Under the pieces are notes generated by a model. The model saw nothing but the letters and a program-made list of their open reading frames with translations, made no database searches and was not told the origin of the DNA. Below are positions 47,001-59,000 of a stretch of 64,000 bases of DNA, piece after piece (position 1 is the stretch's first letter; every line of letters begins with the position of its first letter). The DNA is taken from positions 2,738,501 to 2,802,500 of the forward strand of contig NC_062259.1 in assembly GCF_905475465.1 (NCBI RefSeq), written 5' to 3'. A program made the position numbers and the translations under genes. The DNA comes from Pieris napi (taxonomy: Eukaryota > Arthropoda > Insecta > Lepidoptera > Pieridae).

Positions 47001-50000
47001 GGCCGCCGCCAGAGCTCTGAACGACCGAGTGGGCGAAGGCCGAGCCTGCTGGTCGCTGGGCAACGCCCACGCAGCCCTAGGAAATCACGAAAAAGCTCTC
47101 TACTACGCCAAAGAACACTACAATATCTCTAAAGAGGTGAGTGTTTGGGCTTCAAGGCTGTGTCCTTTTACTCTTCCCTTTATAATGACTGACCGTTCTC
47201 TTGCAGTTGGGCGATGTTCTGGGAATGGCGACGGCACAGATGAATATCGGCGACCTTTGTAAGGTGCTCGGTCTTCCTGCAGACAACGGCGTCTCACCAC
47301 CGTCGCCCCGCGCGGCGCCTCCTCCCCGCACACCCTTCAATGCGTTGCGTGTGCGCAGGCAGAGTATGGAGCAACTGTCTCTTATACAGGTGCGATTGTT
47401 GTAATAGCTGATTTTGCTAAACAAAAATAACTAATTCGAGAGTCGTCGTATAATACTGGATTTTAAATTAAAACACGGTTATTAGTTAAACACGGTAAAA
47501 CAAGTCATTAAGGTTATTTCGATGAATCTCAAAAAAAATTGAAAACCTAGCCACTCGTCCCAAATGGTTGATTAAACCATAGATTGCTTTGTTAGCTATG
47601 CTTTTGATGTAAAATATGAAAACGTCTCAGTGGAGAACGCAAACTATTCACAAAGGCTCTGATATTAGCGGTACCTGGTCATAATAATACCACTATTTAA
47701 CCATAAATTTTTACTAACCTATAGATGACCTATAGAATACATTATACGTATTTGGATTTGTAATAGTTCTACCATTATCTTGGTAAATTTATTTGACATT
47801 TACATAATAACCTAATATTTAAAAAAATAGTAAACATAAACAATGTCACATGGAAGGTTATAGTATATTTATAGCACTCAAATATTACAATAAATTCCGT
47901 TTTATAAGTTGAATCGACTCCAAAATGCAATAAAAGGTATTAAAGAACAATATTTTATATTTCTATCGGTTGTTATTATCAAAAGAATTAAATTTCTTAA
48001 TTGTTAATTTATTTATTTATATAATAAATTAAACGACTTTATTAGCAATAATTTAATGAAAAGTGTCGCCGCATCTTCGCTCCTTGGGAGTCCCACCAGG
48101 AAATAACGTTTTAGAGTCGAGAAATTCTGAAATGCCAGTCAGGTTTTTTGCCAGTCACGCCAAAATTTTGCCGCGCGTTAGGGCGTGACCAAATATAGCG
48201 GCAATCGAGCGCGGCGTGCCGAACTATCAGTTTATCCATGTGCCGCGCGATTTATTGTGTGCAGGTGATTTCACATTAAGGATATTAGAAAAACAGTGAT
48301 ATTGACATGAATATCATAAGAACCTTTTAATCTATTTCTTTGTTGATAATGAGTAGTGAGGAAGCGCGAGAGAGAGAGTGAGCGAGACAACGAAGAACGA
48401 ACGAAGTGAACGACCGAACGAACGAAGTGATTTGTGGATGCGTTCATAGAAGACTTAAATTTTTTCGTAACTTGCGTTGGTCTTGCCGAGGCCGTGAGCT
48501 AACATTGATGTTCATCGTTGATTATTATGAATAGTGAGGAAGTGTGAAAGAGAAAGAGCGAGCGAGACAACGAAGAACGGATGAAGTGAACGACCGAACG
48601 AACGAAGCGATTTGTGGATGCGTTCATAGAAGACTTAAATTTTTCGTAACATGCGTTGGTCTTGCCGAGGCCGTGAGCTAACATTGATGTTCATCGTTGA
48701 TTATGAATAGTGAGGAAGTGTGAAAGAGAAAGAGCGAGCGAGACTACGAAGAACGAACGAAGTGATTTGTGGATCCGTTCATAGAAGACTTAAATTTTTT
48801 CTTAACTTGCATTGGTCGTGCCGAGGCCGTGAGCTAACATCGATGTTACGATATTTTTCGTAGAGCAACATCGATATTTTTGCTTTCAACATCGTGCTGA
48901 TCGAACATTGATGATCATCGAGCATCCCTTATTGAGCATTCGTTGTTGTGTCCTATGCGGCATATTGCTGCCGCGCACCTGTTTGGTCACGCCCTTAGAT
49001 GAACATACAGTATTTCCTGTAATCAATAATCAAAATTAATTCAGTTTGGTGAATAATGGAATAATTAATATTGTTCAAACAGATAACACCCGAGGCGAAG
49101 AAAAAAGAAGCCGAAAGGAGTGAGGCGGCCGAGTCTCGTGCGGTGGCGCGGACTAGCTCTGAAGACACAGAACATCCCGCTGAAGTGTTCATGGAGCTCA
49201 TTGCTAAGAGCCAGGCTCAAAGGTACTTATTTCATAGACAAAACCCTCGACAGAGTCTTAAAACTGTTTCGCGTAAAAATTAATATATTTTAATCATAAA
49301 ATTCATTGTATAGGATGGACGAACAGCGCGCTACTCTGGACAAAGAGAATAGACCACGCCCTCTTCCGAGGTCATCGAGTGCCACTTCTAGCAGGTGAGT
49401 ACTCAGTGTTACAAATCTGTGTGAGAGGGCAGGAGTTTCCTAGAAAAGCGGTGCCTTTAAATAACGGCCGTCATTTTACGGTTGTTAATAACGGGCGTCT
49501 TTACTTTTAACATAATGCAAAAAAACATCATTTTCGCTCGTCCAAGTCACGTTTTATGAATTAAATATGTGCCCACTACCCGCGAAAAACGTTGAACTAA
49601 TGTTTATCAACGCTATGACGGCCGTCATGCAAATGACAGCACCGCTATTTGACGTGACACTCAACCTTCTATAGGAATCATACTCCGATGTTATCTATAG
49701 ACAACGTATGCGTGACGTCACGCAACGCTACATTACGGCCGTTAGATAGCGGCACCGCTTTTCTAGGAAACCTAAGCTTAAGCAGGGAAAATGGTCCATG
49801 ATACGGCCAGCTCATATACCCCCAAGAGTAGTCGGCGGTCTATACTCAGTCTGGTTATTTATTTATTTATTTACACTTCGTTGCAAATAAAAGAAACACA
49901 ATACATAAAAATTATAAGGGATGCAACGGGCGGCCTTATCGCTAATAAGCGATCTCTTCCAGGCAACCCTCCAGTTCCAGAAAGATCCGACTTTCACGCG

Positions 50001-53000
50001 TATCGTTCAGTTATTTTACCACATATGGATCATTTATTAAAAGCTGAAGGAGATTTGCTCCTTCAACAGAACGTGCACTATTCAAATTATTTTAGTATTT
50101 TCTACAAAGGTATTAAACCTTACCTAAAAAAACTTTTTCTCATTACAAAAAAGAATGTATTTTATTTACATGAGAAACTGTATTTACGAACGAGATGAAC
50201 GTCGCCATCAGCCGTCCCAATTTTAGTCTAGGCTCATTCTGATATGTATCTTTAATGCCCTTTTGAATTGGTTAAACGCGCTAATATTAAAAGGTTTATT
50301 TTATTACTAGCTGATCCGGCAAAAGTCCGATCGTTTTGCCATGTCATTTATAATAAAAAATAGGGGTTGATCGTCGAGGGGTGAAAATTACGGGCTGCAT
50401 GTATTTTTTAATGCTTATCATAAAAAAAAATATCTCAAAATTTAAAAAAATAATAATTTAGGAGTTTAACCTTAACTTAACATTTAGGGGAATGAAAAAA
50501 AGATGTCCGATTCTCAGACATACACGATATGCACATAAAATTTCATGAGAATTGGTCAAGCCGTTTCGGAGGAGTTGTAACTACAAACACCGCGACACAA
50601 GAATTTTATATATGTATTAGATTACGTGCAGTTGCTCCTGGTGAAAAAATGGTACAAGAATTAAAACGTGCAATAGACTTTATATAGATAACTTGTTATT
50701 ACGATTACGCAATTTTATTTTTTATTAAATCGGCCCAACTATAAATGTACTTTTTCTATTAATTTATACAACTAGTAATCGAAGAATTGAATTATTGATA
50801 TGTAAGAATATTGTCTGTAATATTCCTGGAAAATCATTAAGACCTATCATGAGCTTTTATTGCGAGCCTAATGACAACCTTCAACTGAATTGCATCGCTT
50901 ATAAAAAGACGTCGCATAAAGGATGATTCACGGTACACCGTGTCGCGACCGGGCCGGGCCTCGGCCGGGACACGGCCACCGTGCGCCGTCCTGGACAGTG
51001 ATTCATGTTACACCGGGCTGTTTGGTTGTACGCACGTACGTGCTTGCACCACTATATCTGTTTTTGTCAGCTAGTGATTTCATCTGTCGATAGACTTGAC
51101 GCTTAAGTACTAAAAGAAGATGGGGTGTACATCCAACCTGGAGAAAACGAGAAGCAGAAGGGGAATTTTCTTTACTTTACAAAGAATTAATAGAAGACGA
51201 GAGCAAGTTTTATGGTTATTTTAGAATATCTAAAGAATGCTTTACTTACTTACTTGAAAAATTAAAACCAGATCTAACCAAAAAAATTACAAGATTTCAA
51301 AAGCCATATTTATCGTACATAGAAAAAATTCAACCTCACTAAGATTTGACGTTGACTGCTCTGCGGGTGCCCGGGCGCCTACGTTCATGTTACGACGTGT
51401 CGGGGCCGGACCGTGCCGGAGCCGGGAAACAATACCCACCGACATTACAACGCCGTGCCCCGGCCGAGTTCCGGCGGCGCACGGTAAGGGCACGGCCGAG
51501 CCACGGTAAGGCATGAATTACTTCATACAAAAGTATATCATTAATGTTAGGCCGTGCCCCGGCCGGTCGAGACACGGTGTAGCGTGAATCAGCCTTAAAC
51601 CAGCCAGTTGAGGATTCCACGTGACCTCAGAGGTAATCTGATTTCGTTCATTCTAGAAATTTCCTAACATGAGCTCCTGACGGAACTTAAATTGGCCTTT
51701 AAACTATGAGAGAATTAAGTATTTAAAAAAGTTACATTTTGTTCATCTTTTTTGTATCCAAGTGTCCAAATATGTAGTTTAAAACAAAAATTCAATATCT
51801 ATATATATAAAAGAAAGTCGTGTTTGTTACAACACTTATAACTCGAGATCGGCTGGACCGATGTTAGTTATGTCTTTTTTGATGGATTTTTCCCCACTCC
51901 GAATAGCAGAATAAGTCTATATATATAAAAGAAAGTCGTGTTTGTTACAACACTTATAACTCGAGATCGGCTGGACCGATGTTAGTTATGTCTTTTTTGA
52001 TGGATTTTTCCCCACTCCGAATAGCAGAATAAGTAATAAAATATCGGATAAGTTATCGAATAACAATAAATTAATTAATTAATTTTACAAATGCACACGG
52101 CATGTGGTGACATTTGTTGACAAACTACGCACCATTTTACGTCGAATTCGTGTCACTTCAAGAAATTCCGAACTTGAGGTAAATGAGGAGATGCATAACC
52201 AGGCTTTGATCTTGATCGAAAACATGTGTTACCTCATCAAAAAATGTTGTAAAGAAAAAAGTGCTTTAACATGCAGTATCGCAATATTGGCGATAGAGAG
52301 AAGAGGCCTAATGTGTAAAACTGCCATTCTTCTTTTGCAATGGCAAGCAATAAAACATTTCTCTATTTGCAAAAAAAGTTATCACCTTTAAGAAATCCTA
52401 AATTAAGTTTAACTAAAGTAACAGCGATATTATTATTAAGGCGGAACGAAGTTAGCCGGGTCTGCTAGTTTAAATTATATCAAAAAAAAACGCCGTTTTA
52501 ATTCCATTTACGGATAAGAGGTTGGCTTTATTTGGAGTTAATTTTGAGTTTAGTAAGTGTGATTATGAAGAAATTATTCAAAATCGACGGAGATAAGAAG
52601 AAAAACGATAAGCCCGAAACAAAGAGACTTCGAAGATAGGATCAACATACAATTGAAGATTGCAGTGTATTGCACAAATTATGCTTAATAATTTTCAATA
52701 GATCAATCTAGAAACAATAAAACACTATCCTTAAAATATCATATTTTATTTCCTTAAAGCCTCAGCTAGCATCGGAATACTGGACGTTGTCATATCGAAT
52801 AACGTTCAGTTTCGCGGTCATCTGGAAGGAAAGGCTAAAGCTTGGTGTGCTCAGCAAGGCGAGACGGTACTTCACTCCGGGCCACCGCTTGCAACTCTAT
52901 AAAGCGCAAATTCGGCCCCACATGGAGTACTGCTCTCACCTCTGGGCGGGAGCTCCCCAGTACCAGCTCCACTTGACCGTATTCAACGAAGAGCGGTTCG

Positions 53001-56000
53001 AATCGTCGACGACCAGTCACTTTCCGTGCGGCTTGATCCCTTGGCGTTGCGTAGAGATGTGGGGTCCCTCTGCATCTTCTACCGCGTTTACCATGGAGAG
53101 TGTTCAGAGGAGTTGTTCGGATGAATACCTGGAGCTGAGTTTCATCATCGGACGTCAAGGCAAAATACAAAATACCATCCGTATCACCTCGACGTCCGTC
53201 GTTCCACAACTGAGCGTTTTCTAAGGCAGTTTTTGCCGCGCACAACTACTATGTGGAACCAGCTGCCCACTGAAGTATTTCCGAACGAATACGACTTAGG
53301 GTCCTTCAAGAAAAGAGCGTACCAATTCTTGAAAGGTCGGCAACGCACTTGCGAGCCTTCTGGCATTGTGAGTGTCCATGGGCGGCGGTATCACTTAACA
53401 TCAGGTGAGCCTCCTGCCCGTTTGCCTCCTATTATATTTTAAAAAAAAGTTAGCTTCCGTCCACGATGTTTTCGAGTACTTTGGCGAAATCTCTGGCGAC
53501 CTCTTTGAAGATACTTCCATGTATTAAAATTAAATTTAGCATAATGACACACATAAACCTTTAGGAATCTATGCTATAGGTAAGAACTGTACAAAAATAG
53601 GTGTTGAAAGTTTTATTTATTTATTTTACAATAAGTAAAGATAAATAAAAAACATGCTATATAACTCGTATTTATTATAATAACATTTTACATTATCATG
53701 TTCATGAATTGTATTATTCCTCTCTGAAATAAATGAAAAATTCATATTTATAATGTGTAAATACTAAGCTAAATTTAAAATCGTTATTGTTACAGTATTT
53801 ATTTACTTGAGGCAATGTGCAATTGGGGTATAGACATAATAATAATATCTAGGTAACAAAATGCATGCGGACGTAGCAATTTAAATGATGATCCGCGTGA
53901 GGGATCTCCTTTAACAGCGACTAACTGAAGATAATATCAGTGCTGTGCGACGCATGATAGAGGAAAATAAGAGAGTGACCTATCAGCAGATACGGGCAAG
54001 CCTAGGCATTGGTATGAGTCAAGTTTAAAAAATATTAAGAAAGGAAGAAGTCAAGGAAAAATGATGATTGCTTCATTCTTTGATCGGAAAAATATTTTCG
54101 CGACAGTTGTGCTAGAGGACAGTTACTGCACACTGGTGTGTCAATCGCTGTTTGCCTGTTGTCTTGGAAAAAAATCGACAGCAGCGCCCTCGAAGCAGGA
54201 TCTTCCTTCACCACGACAATGCTTCAGCGCACTCTGCAAAACGGACTGTTGAATATTTGACTATGGCAGGTGTCGAGATAATGAGTCATCCGCCATACAG
54301 TCCTGACCTAGCGCCCTGCGACTTTTATTTATTCCCAAGAACTAGATATAAAATGAGGTATTCTCTTTACGAGCCGTGAAGATGCGGTGAAAGCGTACGA
54401 AAATGCCATAGAAGAGACCCCTAAGGAAGAATGGGCCCACTGGTTTTCTCAGAGGTTCCATCGAATGTGACGATGTGTAGAGAGGAACGGAGATTACTTC
54501 GAAAAACAATAAATGTATTCGCAACTTTCTACATTAAGCCGTTTTTCATTTTCTAAACATTTTGCATGATTATGATTTTCTATAAATTGTGTCTTTTTAA
54601 AGTACTTTTGGTCCAATTAAATTCAACAGTTCTTCAAAATCGAGACCTGCGTACAAAGTTTTTATACTGTCCAGTAATCATTTGGTTTTTAATATTGCAA
54701 TCAATAACAAACCACCTCATACGCCTGTGTTTTTAAATAAGTTTTATGTCCAATAACATTTTCTCTTCTTCTTAATTTGGATGAAACAATAATTAAATAG
54801 AATGAAAGACATCAACATTATCACTATCACATCTCGTGGACACTGGCGGCGAAAGTGGAGCACAGAGTTTTGACGAGCATGTTACGCCGATTTTAGAACA
54901 CAGCGTAACATGCTCGATGCGTAACAAGCTCGATGCTACATTACACCTCGTAACTTTGGTCAGTTCCCACCTTTAAAGGTGGGAACTGACCAAAGTTACG
55001 ATGTGTAATGTAGCATTCGCATCGAGCGTGTAACGCATCGAACATGTTACGCTGTGTTTTAAAATCGGCGTAACATGCTCGTCAAACGTCTGTGCTCCAC
55101 TTTCGCCGCCAGTGTTCACGAGATGGCCGACAGCGAGGACGCGTTGGTATCTTTGATTCTACTTAATTATTGTTTCATCCAAATTAAGAAGAAGAAAAAA
55201 CGTTACTGGACATTAAACTTATTTAAAAACCGAGGCGTATGTGGTGGTTTGTCATTGATAGCAACTTTGAAAAACCAAATGATTACTGGACAGTATAAAA
55301 ACTATGTATGCATGTCTCCGATCGATTTTGAAGAACTGTTGAATTTATTTGCTCTGGATGAGCTGGGTTCCACAACACTTCCTCTTTTATAGAAAAATAC
55401 AGAGATTTTTCTTTGTCCCACTCCATGTTTGATTGATTGATTGATTGACGTGTGATTACTCGCTACGCGCGTACGCTCGGGACGACTTTTGACAAAGAGC
55501 GTACTGACCGAACCGCGTAACACTCAAAGGATTCGCCAAAAAACCGACAGCCGGGTGGAGCACTCAAAGCGAGCAACGAGCGGCTCGTTGCTCGCTGGTT
55601 TCCCCGTAACACGACGTACTGACTGCACGAATGCTCGCTGTGTAACATTACATTACATGTTACATTACACCTCGTAACTTTGGTCAGTTCCCACCTTAAG
55701 ATTCATTTTCACGTGTAACAAGAGTTTTAGATTTGCCGCCAATACACAAAAACAAATGACAAATGAATGCAATATACTACATTAGGTTACCAAAGAGTTC
55801 TAAAATTGAAATTCAAAAAAGTTTTCATTAGCAATGTTGGCCACTTCTAAACATTTTCAGTGTCACCCACGTAATAATAATAAAGTCTTTATTGCTATTT
55901 AGCCTACATACAACTAAGCAAATTTGCCTAAAGTAATATTATATATCGGCATTGGTTATTTATATCTTTTTATTTTTATACCGTCATCCCATCTTCTGGT

Positions 56001-59000
56001 CTGCCTCCCTCTCTTTCGTTTCCCACTTGGTGGGTACCACTCCGTTACAATTCTATTCCATTTTTGCTTCTTTTCTCTCGTCATATCACCCGTCCATCTC
56101 CACTTTAGTTTTTATTTTCTTAAATGAATTAAATGAATATTAAATTAAATTTGATTTTAATGAAATATAGCTAACTTTTATCGTGCTTTTTGTACTTCTT
56201 TACATAATATGTATTGTGGACAAATTTTTATTTTATTTCCCAGTTGTTTTGTCAATGCGTAGGTCTGACACCCGTAAATGGCAAAATACACATTAGTCTA
56301 GTCGACAAGTTGAAAATGGAACAAAATAGAGATACTGCTCTTAAAATTATGTGCGATAGCTCATTGGATCCGGAATGACGTCTAGAAAAATGTGCTAAAA
56401 GCGTGTATTAGCACATAAAAAATTGCAAAAGTTATAGACAATTAAAGATGAAAAAAAAATGGCATTTAGTTTTTTGCCAATATTTAATAAACTATTAATA
56501 TTTAAGAAATTTCAATTAAAGATTCTGAAAGAAGAGGAAATTTCCAATAAAAAACTCCTAGCTTCCGGAACTCTATCTCCATTATTTATAATTTTAATTT
56601 AACGCTGAAAATAGGTCTGCGGGTGACATTTTTAGGATTCGCGCGTGGCGTCAAAAGCGACTACGGCACATTAATTAATTTATTTAAGGTATTGAATATT
56701 TTTTTTTAAATTTGAAAAAATTATGGTGTGTTCTGAACACTATAATTAATTTATTCCCGTTGAAAATTTTACTTAAAGTTAATTTTTCAAAAAGTTAAAT
56801 AATTGTTAACTAACGAAATTTTCTCGAACGACCGTCTTAATTGTAAGTGAAAAAAAATGTTTAAATAATGGTCGTAAAAATATTTCGCTTCGTAGAGCCT
56901 TTCTTGCATACATACTTTACAAGATCGTGCCATAAAAGTTAGAAAAATATTAATACTTTGTTTATAACAATTTTTTTACTTAAACAAAAATTTAAAAATC
57001 CATGTAATGTTGTTAAAAATTTTTTTTTTTCTAAATCATCATATAATCGTTTTTTATTAATACAAGATATTTATTGATTTGCAAAAAATAAAATTCCCGC
57101 CATTTGTTGATAAAATTTTTTTAAACGAATTTGAAATTTCTTAAATATTAATAGTTTATTAAATATTGGCAAAAAACTAAATGCCATTTTTTTTTCATCT
57201 TTAATTCTCTATAACTTTTGCAATGTTTTATGTGCTAATACACGCTTTTAGCACATTTTTCTAGACGTCATTCCGGATCCAATGAGCTATCGCACATAAT
57301 TTTAAGAGCAGTATCTCTATTTTGTTCCATTTTCAACTTGTCGACTAGACTACATATTCTATAGTTACTCTTTGCCTTCATTGGTATTTGCTAGGACGAA
57401 CCCAGCATTTACGTTTTTTTGGTTTTTCTTTTGTTATTTATAATGGTTATATAACATTGTTATATTACATTGTTATTCTAATGTGTACAGTATTGTTTTA
57501 TGTTATAATGTTGAATAACAAGGTTACATAATGTGGACGTGTTAGAAAACACAAGTTATATAATATGTTACATAGTCTGTACGCACCCTAAGACGGCATA
57601 GAATAGTTTTGAGATAGGATCACCCTGACTTACACCTCTTTTAATCGGGAATTCTTCTCCTATACATTCTAATTTGACGTGCGCAGTACTCATGGTGTAT
57701 ATGTTTTTAAGTATTCTTATGCATTTTGTTTTAACGCCTTGTGTTTCAAGTGACCTCCAGATAAATTTGTGTTCAAGGGTGTCGAGAAGTATAGAAACTC
57801 TAAAAATAAATAAGAAATTGCGTTGGACATCCCTTATCACTTAGAGGTTTGAAAGATATATAGGAGCTGATTCTCAGACTTACTGAATATGCATAAAAAT
57901 TCATAAGAGTTGAGCCGTTTCGGAAGAGTATGAGACACCGTTACACGAGATTGTGAATCTAAACCATTCCCAGATCCCCTTGAACACACACAAAAAATTT
58001 CATCAAAATCGGTCCAGTCGTTTGAGAGAAGTTCAGTGACATACACACTCACAGAAGAATTATATATATAAGGGTGCGTCCATAAATTACGTGAGGTGTT
58101 TGGGGGGGGGGGGGGGGGGGTCGAGTCAAATCTATTTAGTCGAGTCAAGTCTCGGCAAATATCACGCAATTTTTTTCTGATTGAAAATAAAATTTTTGGA
58201 AAACGGTTGACCCTAAAGGCCATCTCTGCAACTTCCCGCTAACTCCATACTCACTTATTTTGTTTTTGAGCTCTTCAAGCTCAATAGTACGAATTCTGTG
58301 TTATTTTGAGTTCTCCGAGCTCAAAAAGATAGCTTCTTACGCGTTTAAGTAAGAAACCCACATTTTGAAAAATCTCACGTGAGATTGGGGGATGGGGGAG
58401 GGGCTTGAATAAAATCTCACGACATCTCACCAGGGGGGGAGGGAGGTACAGAAAATTAAAAAAAAACACCTCACGTAATTTATGGACGCCCCCTAAAGAT
58501 ATAGAGATTTAATAACAATCATCTGTCGAAGCAATTTTGACGGTTAAATTAAATTACATAGAAACTAGAAACAAACTATCGATTAATTTAATTTAGGAAA
58601 CTCGTTCTAACGAAGGTCTTGGTCTCTACGATGAACAACGTCATTTAAATAGAAACGCGAAAATAGATCCAACTCCAGGGAAATAAATACAGATAATGCA
58701 ACTTTTTCAACAGCTGTGATACTTTTTGACATCCGACACCTTTTGTCTTCAGTCACCGTGACCAAGCACGCGGTAAAGCACGCGAAACGTCGGTTAAATT
58801 TAAAATTATGTTAAATAGTTGTAAATTTACCTATAATAATACATAACTTAAATCCGGTTAAAAAGTTTTTTCTTAAAGTGTGTAAAGGTTATGACAATAA
58901 AAGACAATAATATGAACAACGTCATTTTCAAACTCAATTAATGGTCTAAGATCCCGATATACAACGACCTTCACCGAGATGCTTATTTAATAAAACGTAT

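Noticed and set aside
45051..47424. Minus-strand frames across the pins exons
   Set aside because: Antisense shadows of TPR coding exons; the plus strand has joined phases and family motifs.
51287..51620. Minus-strand frames of 75 and 76 codons
   Set aside because: Produced by the GC-rich terminal repeats of the Harbinger derivative.
57595..57810. Retroviral or endogenous viral origin for the reverse transcriptase fragment
   Set aside because: The sequence around GVSQGDPIS fits non-LTR retrotransposons; no LTR, protease or integrase is near.
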